Source of the DNA: a bacterium
GTDB taxonomy: Bacteria; Auribacterota; UBA3054; B51-G9
Length of the DNA stretch: 12,019 nucleotides
Assembly: GCA_029933535.1 (NCBI GenBank)
Contig: JAOZNZ010000051.1
Span: 1-12,019 of the forward strand
Reading direction: 5' to 3'
How positions within the stretch are numbered: position 1 is the stretch's first letter; each line of letters starts with the position of its first letter. Shown here piece by piece: positions 6,393 to 12,019 of this stretch. A model generated the notes under the pieces. That model did no database searches and had not been told where the DNA came from. It was given only the letters and a program-made list of their open reading frames with translations. Position numbers and translations under genes: made by a program.

Positions 6393-6397
6393 TTACT

Positions 6398-7597
6398 CTA
6401 CAATATATGTCCAAGTTTTTTATTTTTTGTGTCTAAGTAGCGTTTGTTATGAGGATTCGGTTCGATTATTATTGGCACTCTTTCAACAATTTCAATCCCA
6501 TAACCTTCCAAACCAATAATCTTTCGAGGATTGTTTGTCATTAATTTAATCTTTGTTAAACCAAGAGCCGTAAGCATCTGCGCTCCGTAACCATAATCGC
6601 GCAAATCTGCCGCGAAACCAAGTTTTTCGTTCGCTTCAACTGTGTCGGCGCCTTTATCTTGTAAATGATACGCGTGCATTTTTGCCGGTAAACCAATTCC
6701 TCTTCCTTCCTGGCGCATATAAAGAATTGCTCCCCGACCTTCCTTTGCGATAAGCTGCATTGCTGTCTCAAGCTGCATACCGCAATCGCATCTGATTGAA
6801 TGCAAAGCATCACCTGTTAGGCATTCAGAATGTACGCGCACGAGCACAGGTTCATCACCGCTAATATCGCCCATAACGATTGCAAGATGATGTTGATTTT
6901 CTATTTTCGACTCAAAAAGGTGGAGGGTAAAATCACCGTAATCTGTTGGTAAATTTGTTTGAACAGAATCTTCAATAAGTTGCTCATTCCGCCTTCTGTA
7001 TTCTATTAGATCAGTTATAGTGGCTATTTTAAGATCAAACTTTTCCGCAATTTTTTCAAGCTGAGGCATCCGCGCCATTGTGCCGTCTTCATTAAGAATT
7101 TCACACAAAAGACCTATGGATTTACAGCCCGCAAGACGGGCAAGATCGGTTGTTCCTTCCGTGTGACCTGCTCGTTTAAGCACCCCGCCTTTGACGGCTT
7201 TTAATGGGAAAAGGTGACCCGGAACATTAAAATCATCGATGCTCGCATCATCTTTAGCAAATTGTTTGATTGTACTGCAACGCTCATGTGCCGAAATTCC
7301 TGTCGTAGTACCAACTTTAGCGTCTATCGGAACTGTAAATGGCGTACCGAGTTTAGATGTGTTTTTCTCAACCATCATCGGTAAACCAATTTTATTTATT
7401 TTTTCTTCAGAACCTGAAATGCAAAGCAGTCCGCGACCGTTGGTAATCATAAAATTAACGGTTTCAGGTGTTGCATGTTCTGCTGCCATAACAAAATCGC
7501 CTTCGTTTTCCCGCTTTTCATCATCGGTAAGAATTAATATCCCGCCGTTGCGAATGATTTCCAGCGCTTCTTCTGTATTTACAAAATTAGAATTCAT
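6398..7597 (-). CDS. ribBA: Bifunctional 3,4-dihydroxy-2-butanone 4-phosphate synthase / GTP cyclohydrolase II
   Basis: The 399-residue fusion supplies both riboflavin precursors. The N-terminal RibB domain (about 1-200) turns ribulose 5-phosphate into dihydroxybutanone phosphate; its acidic loop DDEKRENEGDF (25-35) and the RAGHTEGTTDLARL segment (142-155) are intact. The C-terminal RibA domain (about 205-399) opens GTP; its zinc cysteines C259, C270 and C272 lie in HSECLTGDALHSIRCDCGMQL, followed by ILYMRQEGRGIGL (291-303) and LMTNNPRKI (352-360). Both active sites look complete. It starts 18 nt after the unknown 235-aa gene, so the two probably share the promoter at 8378-8406. The start has no Shine-Dalgarno sequence. 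No FMN riboswitch is recognisable: the leader of this unit is only about 48 nt. Confidence 0.97.
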   Translation of the reverse strand: MNSNFVNTEEALEIIRNGGILILTDDEKRENEGDFVMAAEHATPETVNFMITNGRGLLCISGSEEKINKIGLPMMVEKNTSKLGTPFTVPIDAKVGTTTGISAHERCSTIKQFAKDDASIDDFNVPGHLFPLKAVKGGVLKRAGHTEGTTDLARLAGCKSIGLLCEILNEDGTMARMPQLEKIAEKFDLKIATITDLIEYRRRNEQLIEDSVQTNLPTDYGDFTLHLFESKIENQHHLAIVMGDISGDEPVLVRVHSECLTGDALHSIRCDCGMQLETAMQLIAKEGRGAILYMRQEGRGIGLPAKMHAYHLQDKGADTVEANEKLGFAADLRDYGYGAQMLTALGLTKIKLMTNNPRKIIGLEGYGIEIVERVPIIIEPNPHNKRYLDTKNKKLGHIL

Positions 7598-7615
7598 AAT
7601 TGCTAGAGTTTAGAA

Positions 7616-8323
7616 TTAACCTTCTTCTTCGGTTGCCGCGCTCGGGTCGCCTTTCATCATTTTCTGTAGGTCGGACATGCTGAGATCCATACCTCTAATC
7701 TGGTCAACAAGTCTGTTGTTATCGATTCGAATTACAATTTTACCGCCTTCAAACCAGCAGTCGATAACATTCAAATGATCCATAGGTGCCTGTCCCATAA
7801 CGCGGTAATGTACATATTGTCTTAAAAGAGGAATCCGTTTCAGATCATAAAATAATTTCCCATCTTTTTCCATTACACCTGTTATAACATTACCTATTTC
7901 AGTAGAAAAATTTTCCTCTTCAAGCTTTTTCTTGTCAAATCCAAGCATCTGCTGTAACGCTGCAGCAATCGTTGTTGCAACACATGCATATGCAGCATGA
8001 TCTTTCATTACATCAAATTTGTCTTCCGGTTCAAAAACAAAAGCTCGTTTATGAGATGACCATATTAATTCAACAAATTTTAATTTATGCTTAATTGATG
8101 ACCGGTCATCCCGGAAAGAAGCTTTAATCGTCAAGCCGTCACTGCTGACATCCACTTTTGCCGATTTAACTCCATCAAGTGTTTCCACGTGTGTAGCAAT
8201 CATTTTGTTAATTTTCTTTTGAGAGATCGGCATTTTTAAATCGCGCATTTTCTCAAGCACCTTGTCCATTGTTGCGTCTTTAGCTTTATTTTTCAAAGAG
8301 CCTATAAAATCAAACATTCCCAT
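7616..8323 (-). CDS. Unknown 235-aa protein co-transcribed with ribBA
   Basis: I do not recognise a family. The protein has a basic, helical N-terminus (about 1-45), then what looks like alternating strands (VKSAKVDVSSDGLTIKASF 52-70; LKFVELIWSSHKRAFVFEP 81-99), a helix rich in small apolar residues (AYACVATTIAAALQQMLGF, 111-129), and a second strand-rich half (GNVITGVMEKDGKLFYDL 144-161; NVIDCWFEGGKIVIRIDN 185-202). It ends in an acidic tail ATEEEG. There is no signal peptide and no clear membrane span, so it is probably cytoplasmic; the two strand-rich halves might be a pseudo-duplicated lipid- or ligand-binding fold. It is the first gene behind the near-consensus promoter at 8378-8406, with ribBA 18 nt downstream. 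The start could be the first or third codon (MGMFD); I use the first, in the AATTATG context. Confidence 0.75.
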   Translation of the reverse strand: MGMFDFIGSLKNKAKDATMDKVLEKMRDLKMPISQKKINKMIATHVETLDGVKSAKVDVSSDGLTIKASFRDDRSSIKHKLKFVELIWSSHKRAFVFEPEDKFDVMKDHAAYACVATTIAAALQQMLGFDKKKLEEENFSTEIGNVITGVMEKDGKLFYDLKRIPLLRQYVHYRVMGQAPMDHLNVIDCWFEGGKIVIRIDNNRLVDQIRGMDLSMSDLQKMMKGDPSAATEEEG

Positions 8324-8377
8324 AATTTTTATAAAAGTTGTAATTAGTAGTTATTAAGTGTTATTATCATCTAAGAA

Positions 8378-8406
8378 ATTATAACAACGAGCCCTTATGA
8401 AGTCAA
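8378..8406 (-). promoter_or_regulatory. Near-consensus promoter of the 235-aa gene-ribBA unit
   Basis: On the minus strand TTGACT (8401-8406), exactly 17 nt, then TATAAT (8378-8383). Transcription would start near 8371, leaving a leader of about 48 nt. The -35 box is one arm of the palindrome AAGTCAA-GTA-TTGACTT (8400-8416), whose other arm is the -35 box of the divergent promoter. Confidence 0.75.
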
Positions 8407-8409
8407 GTA

Positions 8410-8438
8410 TTGACTTTCTTTACTTTTCTGACTAAAAT
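8410..8438 (+). promoter_or_regulatory. Promoter of the DUF2007-sulfatase unit, back to back with the ribBA promoter
   Basis: TTGACT (8410-8415), 17 nt, then TAAAAT (8433-8438). With the usual seven-base distance transcription would start at about 8445-8447, at or within two bases of the ATG, predicting a leaderless or nearly leaderless mRNA. Confidence 0.6.
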
Positions 8439-8446
8439 TTATAATT

Positions 8447-8686
8447 ATGAATACTATTGACTTAAATGATAAACTTATTAAAATTACCGTTATTAATAAT
8501 CCGGTTGAAGCAGCTTTATTCAAATCTACATTTGAAGACGCTGATATCCCTTTTATAATCAAGGAAAATTATGACTCAGCTTATGACGGGATATTCGAAT
8601 CGGTAAAAGGCTGGGGTGAAATTTATTCTACCGAAAAATATAAAAATAAAATACTGAATATTATTGAAAACCTGCGCTTAATTTAA
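8447..8686 (+). CDS. Small DUF2007-like (putative signal-transducing) protein
   Basis: The 79-residue product begins with LIKITVINNPVEAALFKSTFEDADIPFIIKE (10-40), the pattern of DUF2007 proteins: a strand, then a helix with 'xxEAxLxKxxLExxxIP', then a second strand. It ends with a short strand (EIYSTEKYKNK) and a helix (ILNIIENLRLI). Here a 'DSAYDGIFESVKGWG' loop sits where the family often has a variable, Gly-rich segment. DUF2007 proteins are small, mostly stand-alone and of unproven function; PII-like folding has been proposed for them. The ATG has no Shine-Dalgarno sequence, fitting a leaderless message. The sulfatase begins 14 nt downstream, so the two are probably co-transcribed. Confidence 0.75.
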   Translation: MNTIDLNDKLIKITVINNPVEAALFKSTFEDADIPFIIKENYDSAYDGIFESVKGWGEIYSTEKYKNKILNIIENLRLI

Positions 8687-8700
8687 TTTTAATTCCTAAA

Positions 8701-10179
8701 ATGAATAAAAAACCTAATGTCCTGTTCCTCTTTACCGATATGCAGCGCGCGGATACTATTCACGCTCTCGGTAACCCTGTGATTAAAACTCCTAATCTCG
8801 ACCGGCTTGTCAATGAAGGAACCGCTTTTACTAACTGCTACTCTCCGTCTCCGGTATGTATTCCTGCCCGATGCTGTATGCAATATGGTCTTTATCCGCA
8901 AAAAACCGGACTTTACGTTAATGGAAAGATGATGGATGATAACGGTCTTTCATATCCGGAAATTCTCGGCAGAAACGGTTACAAAACGCACGCAATCGGT
9001 AAATGTCATTTTACTCCGGAAACTCGCGCTATGCGCGGATTTCAATCCAGGCTTATTCAAGAAGAAAGCGTTGAACCCGAACATGATGATTATTGCAAAT
9101 TTCTCAAAAAAAACGGCTTCAGTGATGTCGAACCACATGGATTCCGAAGCGAAATGTATTACATCCCGCAAGTTTCTACTTTGCCCGCTGAAGTTCATCC
9201 TACTCAGTGGATTGGCGATAGAAGCATTGATTTTATCGAAGAAAATTCGACAGACGAAAAACCATGGATGATGTTCTCAAGCTTTATTCATCCGCATCCA
9301 CCTCTCGCTCCTCCGAAACCCTGGCATAAACTTTATCGCTCGCCGGAAATGCCGCATCCTAATGTACCCGACCATCCGGAACTTTTGCATACTTACATAA
9401 ATCGTTATCAAAACAGATACAAATATCGCGATCAGGGAATTGATAGAAACCTTATTAGAGCAATTAAAGCTTTTTATTATGCTACTATTTCTTTCGTTGA
9501 TTATCAAATCGGTCGTGTGATTGATTCTCTTGAAAAAACGGGTCAACTTGATAACACTATCATCATTTTTTCTTCTGATCATGGCGAATATCTCGGTGAT
9601 TACAATTGCTTCGGCAAAAGAAGTATGCACGACGCTTCATCAAAAATTCCGTTGATTGTAAGGTTTCCTAAACGCTTCGCGGAAAAGGTAATCTGTGACA
9701 CTCCCGTTAGTTTAATCGACATTATGCCGACTATTCTTTCCGTCGCTGAAATTGACACTGATGAAATCGAACTCGACGGCGAAGATCTGGCAAAAATTGC
9801 TTCCGGCGATACCGCACGCGAAGTTGTTTTTTCACAACACGATTCCGGTCAGAGAGGCATTTATATGATTACGTCAAAAGAATCTAAATATTTTTATTCT
9901 GCCGCTGACGACAAAGAATTTCTCTTTGACAAAATTACTGACCCGCGGGAAACACATAATTATGCAGGAAATCCTTTTTATAAAGAAAAACAGACTGAAT
10001 TAAAAAATAAATTGTTAAATTATCTGAAATCTACTGACATTACTGACGCTTTTGATGATAATAACGGATTTCTTGATTGGAAAAAATATCCAAAATATTA
10101 CGGCGTTTCTGACAACCCGGATGACGATTTGCTCGTACAAGATGAGCCCCGCTCAATCATCAAAATCCCGGGATATTAG
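8701..10179 (+). CDS. Cys-type sulfatase (alkaline phosphatase superfamily), cytoplasmic
   Basis: The 492-residue protein starts with PNVLFLFTDMQRADTIHALGN (5-25), the N-terminal metal-binding strand with D13, and carries the sulfatase signature C53-I-P-A-R57. Its cysteine must be converted to formylglycine by a separate maturation enzyme not present here. Further typical features are IGKCHF (99-104; K101, H103), the FIHPHPPLAPP segment (195-205), the metal-site SSDHGEYLGDY (291-301) with D293 and H294, and GKRSMHDASSKIPLIVRFP (305-323). It lacks a signal peptide, unlike the many exported polysaccharide sulfatases, so it should act in the cytoplasm on a small sulfated compound or imported oligosaccharide. 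Substrate is unknown. A phosphonate or phosphate monoesterase of the same superfamily is the main alternative, because the second Asp of the usual DD pair is M14 here. The stop codon's last base is the first base of a dispersed repeat. Confidence 0.9.
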   Translation: MNKKPNVLFLFTDMQRADTIHALGNPVIKTPNLDRLVNEGTAFTNCYSPSPVCIPARCCMQYGLYPQKTGLYVNGKMMDDNGLSYPEILGRNGYKTHAIGKCHFTPETRAMRGFQSRLIQEESVEPEHDDYCKFLKKNGFSDVEPHGFRSEMYYIPQVSTLPAEVHPTQWIGDRSIDFIEENSTDEKPWMMFSSFIHPHPPLAPPKPWHKLYRSPEMPHPNVPDHPELLHTYINRYQNRYKYRDQGIDRNLIRAIKAFYYATISFVDYQIGRVIDSLEKTGQLDNTIIIFSSDHGEYLGDYNCFGKRSMHDASSKIPLIVRFPKRFAEKVICDTPVSLIDIMPTILSVAEIDTDEIELDGEDLAKIASGDTAREVVFSQHDSGQRGIYMITSKESKYFYSAADDKEFLFDKITDPRETHNYAGNPFYKEKQTELKNKLLNYLKSTDITDAFDDNNGFLDWKKYPKYYGVSDNPDDDLLVQDEPRSIIKIPGY

Positions 10180-10244
10180 GATATGGAGTGCAGTAATAAA
10201 GCCACAATAGTGGCATTTACTGCGCGTCCCGATTCATCGGGACG
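10179..10244 (+). repeat. Two-hairpin dispersed repeat, copy B (after the sulfatase gene)
   Basis: The core at 10179-10226 matches the reverse complement of 6319-6366. It contains the hairpin GCCAC-AATA-GTGGC (10201-10214), and a second, perfect eight-bp hairpin follows at 10225-10244 (CGTCCCGA-TTCA-TCGGGACG). It starts at the last base of the sulfatase stop and lies in the direction of its transcription, as copy A does for ribBA. It could act as the 3' structure of the sulfatase transcript. Confidence 0.85.
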
Positions 10245-10253
10245 AAATTATTT

Positions 10254-10289
10254 TGTCCATTCTGTCCATTATGTCCATTGTGTCCAATT
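10254..10289. repeat. Nine-bp tandem repeat TGTCCATTN
   Basis: Four units (ending C, A, G and a final TGTCCAATT) directly after hairpin 2 of repeat copy B, matching the placement of the eight-bp array after copy A. Confidence 0.9.
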
Positions 10290-10386
10290 AACTATTAATG
10301 CCGAAAATATACAACTTTTAAATTTGTCTATATTTCCGAGCATCCTCGTAAAACTATGAAAACCACAGATTTTCAGTTTTTCGGGA

Positions 10387-10421
10387 CTATTAACTATTAA
10401 CTATTAACAAATAACTATTAA
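10387..10421. repeat. Seven-bp tandem repeat CTATTAA up to the pdxB start
   Basis: Five units, one of them the variant CAAATAA, end one base before the TTG start of pdxB, replacing any ribosome binding site. Between it and the TGTCCATT array I see only an A+T-rich imperfect hairpin (10302-10311 with 10329-10338) and no clear promoter. Confidence 0.9.
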
Positions 10422-10422
10422 C

Positions 10423-11640
10423 TTGAAAATCCTCTTCGACGAAAATATTCCTTACGGTCTTGACGCATTCTCCTCTCTCGGTAACGCTGAATCAATCACC
10501 GGTAGAGAAATTTCTCCACCGGATTTAGAGAATATAGATATTCTTTTCGTGCGTTCGGTTACAAAAGTTAACGAGTCTCTGCTAAAAAATTCCAATGTGA
10601 AATTTGTCGCAACAGCAACAAGCGGAAGTGACCACATTGACAAAGAATATCTGCTAAAAAATAATATTGGCTTTTCAGACGCTATCGGCTCTAACGCAAA
10701 CTCGGTAGCTGAATATTTTACCGCCGCACTGCTTGAAATCGCTGAAAGACACAATTTTTCTCTAACAGGAAAATCTGTCGGAATTATCGGCGTTGGTCAT
10801 GTTGGCTCGCTCGTAGACAAAAAAGCCCGTGCACTTGGAATGACTACATTACTAAACGACCCGCCGCGCCAACGTGCTGAAAAAGATTTCAACGGATGTT
10901 CTCTTGATGAAGCTCTCGCGGCAGATATTGTTACTTTCCACGTCCCACTGACAAAAGATGGTCTCGACCCCACTTTTCATCTTCTTAATGAAGAAAATTT
11001 ACAGAAAATTAAAAGTGGCGCTGTTCTGGTTCAAGCATCCCGAGGAGCTGTTCACGACACAATCGCGCTAAAAAAAATAATTAAAGAAAAAAATCTCCTC
11101 TGCGCTTTTGACGTATGGGAAAATGAACCCAACATTGATGTTGATTTACTTGAATTAACTGAAATAGCTTCACCGCACATTGCAGGTTATTCCTGGACAA
11201 GTAAAGTTGAAGCCACGCGAATAATTTATGAAGCTGCATGCGAATTTTTCAACATAAAACAAACCTGGATACCGCCAAAGCTTCCCGACAATTTTTCCGC
11301 CCCGGAAATTAGTCCCCCTTTTGTAAAGGTCTCTGACCCGGCGGATGCTCGGGGGATTAGTCCCCCTTTCCTAAAGGGGGTTCGGGGGATTTCTGACAAT
11401 CAACAGGAAATGTTGATTGAAAACGACATAAAATGTGCCGTAAACGGTGTTTACGACATTATTGAAGACGATAAGAGAATGAGAAAAATTGTTGATGAAC
11501 CATCTGAAAACCGTGGAAAATATTTCGACACTTTAAGAAAACAATATCCAACTCGTGTAGAATTCCATCAAGCCAAAGTTCACGGTACTCCGGAAACAAT
11601 TAAACAACAACTTTCGGCCCTTGGATTCAAAATTTATTAG
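10423..11640 (+). CDS. pdxB: Erythronate-4-phosphate dehydrogenase with an in-frame repeat insertion
   Basis: The enzyme oxidises 4-phosphoerythronate with NAD+ in the DXP-independent route to pyridoxal phosphate. The N-terminus MKILFDENIPY aligns with the start of E. coli PdxB, which fixes the unusual TTG start. Other landmarks are VRSVTKVNESLL (43-54), TATSGSDHID (64-73), the nucleotide-binding GVGHVGS (123-129), catalytic R207 (QASRGAV), E233/E235 (VWENEP) and H252 (SPHIAGY). The C-terminal dimerisation domain (about 333-405) has VYDIIEDDKRMRKI (343-356). The product has 405 residues, about 28 more than E. coli PdxB (378). The surplus is residues 296-324, a duplicated proline-rich ISPPF...GI segment encoded by two C5/G5 repeats, in the linker where E. 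coli has LLPAPEF. All catalytic parts are intact, so the enzyme is probably active. The stop TAG lies inside the inverted repeat of the downstream element. No Shine-Dalgarno sequence is visible. Confidence 0.93.
   Translation: MKILFDENIPYGLDAFSSLGNAESITGREISPPDLENIDILFVRSVTKVNESLLKNSNVKFVATATSGSDHIDKEYLLKNNIGFSDAIGSNANSVAEYFTAALLEIAERHNFSLTGKSVGIIGVGHVGSLVDKKARALGMTTLLNDPPRQRAEKDFNGCSLDEALAADIVTFHVPLTKDGLDPTFHLLNEENLQKIKSGAVLVQASRGAVHDTIALKKIIKEKNLLCAFDVWENEPNIDVDLLELTEIASPHIAGYSWTSKVEATRIIYEAACEFFNIKQTWIPPKLPDNFSAPEISPPFVKVSDPADARGISPPFLKGVRGISDNQQEMLIENDIKCAVNGVYDIIEDDKRMRKIVDEPSENRGKYFDTLRKQYPTRVEFHQAKVHGTPETIKQQLSALGFKIY
11308..11392 (+). repeat. Two C5/G5 repeat copies inside pdxB
   Basis: Two tandem copies begin with ATTAGTCCCCCTTT at 11308 and 11356. 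The first is 48 bp with a diverged, 15-bp-longer centre; the second is the canonical 33-bp form ending in a G5 run, then ATTT. Both lengths are multiples of three, so the pdxB frame is kept, giving ISPPFVKVSDPADARG and ISPPFLKGVRG. Confidence 0.92.
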
Positions 11641-11909
11641 ACGTTGCTCGAAAAGGGGTTCAGCCGCAAAGCGGCGTTAAAGTCCCCCTTTTTTAAAGGG
11701 GGTTGGGGGATTTAAAAAAATTGGAATAAACAAAAATTTCAAAAAAATGAGGAAACCATTTAATAATCGCCAAAGACATCGAAAAACTAATGAAATAGTT
11801 CATGCTAATTGAAAGAGAAAATCCCCCTAACCCCCTTTAGGAAAGGGGGAATTGCTTTAGATGACTTTCAGGATTCAGATGTTCCACCCCTTTTCGAGTG
11901 CCATCTAAT
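11636..11909. mobile_element. MITE-like element with 24-bp imperfect terminal inverted repeats
   Basis: The ends 11636-11659 and 11886-11909 are inverted repeats identical at 20 of 24 positions (ATTAGA..., then CTCGAAAAGGGGT). Inside lie a GCCGC-AAA-GCGGC hairpin (11663-11675), a C5/G5 repeat (11682-11713), about 100 bp of A+T-rich sequence without a gene, and a C5/G5 repeat in reverse orientation (11818-11851), so the inside is also arranged as an inverted repeat. No transposase is encoded. Its left end overlaps the pdxB stop codon. It occupies most of the gene-free stretch 11641-12019. Confidence 0.6.
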
Positions 11910-11928
11910 TAGACGTTGCTCGAAAAGG
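11908..11928 (+). repeat. Direct repeat of the element's left end
   Basis: Twenty-one bases (ATTAGACGTTGCTCGAAAAG plus G) are identical to 11636-11656, 272 bp away. It overlaps the right terminal repeat by two bases and may be the start of a second element or a remnant of the target. Confidence 0.85.
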
Positions 11929-11997
11929 TATTTTGTAAAATTTAGCATTCTCAGAAAAATCTTCGTTAAGAAAAGAACCACCCCGGCCTTTCGGCCA

Positions 11998-12018
11998 CCC
12001 CTCCTTGGTAAGGAGGGG
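11998..12018. repeat. Nine-bp triloop hairpin at the right edge
   Basis: CCCCTCCTT and AAGGAGGGG pair perfectly around GGT. A small GGCC-TTTC-GGCC inverted repeat precedes it at 11985-11996. Both look like part of a further G+C-rich dispersed repeat that continues past the window. There is no gene from 11910 to the edge. Confidence 0.75.
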
Positions 12019-12019
12019 A

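Larger units (their letters stand above)
5977..6397. other. Gene-free repeat cluster between ribBA and ribH
   Basis: From right to left it holds a triloop hairpin after ribBA (6374-6392), a two-hairpin repeat unit (6304-6366), an eight-bp tandem array (6181-6295), the small hairpin AACGC-AAA-GCGTT (6165-6177), a C5/G5 repeat (6127-6157) and a short G+C-rich patch (6088-6110). Between that patch and ribH lies A+T-rich leader with two AAATTAAATTT copies. I found no convincing promoter for ribH and no plausible gene. Frames such as 6105-6440 are only translated repeats. Confidence 0.8.

Noticed and set aside
6105..6440. Open frame of 111 codons on the plus strand, rich in HYSIIPL repeats
   Set aside because: It translates the eight-bp tandem array and the C5/G5 repeat, and runs over the end of ribBA; the periodic peptide is a by-product of the repeats.
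8324..8377. FMN riboswitch before the riboflavin genes
   Set aside because: The leader is about 48 nt and A+T-rich, too short for the element, and none of its conserved stems are visible; the A+T-rich ribH leader also lacks them.
11308..11392. pdxB as a pseudogene disrupted by a repeat
   Set aside because: Frame is kept throughout, all catalytic residues and the C-terminal domain are intact, and the insertion lies in a linker.

Overview
The window looks like a contig from an uncultured, A+T-leaning, free-living heterotrophic bacterium. I place it tentatively in the Bacteroidota/Chlorobi (FCB) neighbourhood, with the PVC group as an alternative. The grounds are indirect. Most genes start without a Shine-Dalgarno sequence, often in an A-rich AATTATG context. 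Riboflavin, PdxB, fucose isomerase and Cys-type sulfatase genes occur together. Intergenic space is packed with short tandem repeats and C5/G5 hairpin repeats of the kind seen in many environmental genomes. No rRNA, tRNA or CRISPR was seen, and lineage cannot be settled from this window.

Layout. (1) 1-2903 is an accessory block read leftwards. A strong promoter at 2875-2903 drives an isochorismatase-family cysteine hydrolase, an NTF2/SnoaL-like protein and an MmgE/PrpD-family protein, spaced 13 and 1 nt apart. A long hairpin follows. Beyond it the first nine codons of another leftward gene, with a good ribosome binding site, run off the left edge. Similar TCGACA-N5-TGTCGA palindromes lie upstream of both transcription units, suggesting a shared regulator. 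Parts of this block are G+C-richer than the rest and it uses Shine-Dalgarno sites, so it may be horizontally acquired. (2) 3048-4926 holds a lone L-fucose isomerase gene with a terminator behind it. (3) 5084-8406 holds nusB, ribH, ribBA and an unknown 235-aa gene, all read leftwards: a riboflavin-synthesis cluster fed at its right end by a near-consensus promoter. A 421-nt repeat-rich gap separates ribBA from ribH. (4) 8410-10179 is read rightwards: a small DUF2007-like gene and a cytoplasmic Cys-type sulfatase, from a promoter whose -35 box forms a palindrome with that of the leftward promoter. (5) 10423-11640 is pdxB (4-phosphoerythronate dehydrogenase, pyridoxal phosphate synthesis), started by TTG. 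(6) 11641-12019 is gene-free and built of nested inverted and direct repeats.

The chromosomal genes supply cofactors (FMN/FAD through RibBA and RibH, PLP through PdxB), transcription antitermination (NusB) and carbohydrate use (fucose isomerase, sulfatase). The chemistry of the left operon is unknown: hydrolysis of an amide or ester-like substrate plus a dehydratase/decarboxylase-type step is the most the families allow.

The most unusual content is in the repeats. A C5/G5 repeat is inserted twice, in frame, inside pdxB and accounts for its extra length over the E. coli enzyme. A roughly 270-bp inverted-repeat element has one end overlapping the pdxB stop codon. A two-hairpin 48-bp-plus repeat occurs just after ribBA and just after the sulfatase gene, with one hairpin preserved as a structure but not as a sequence.
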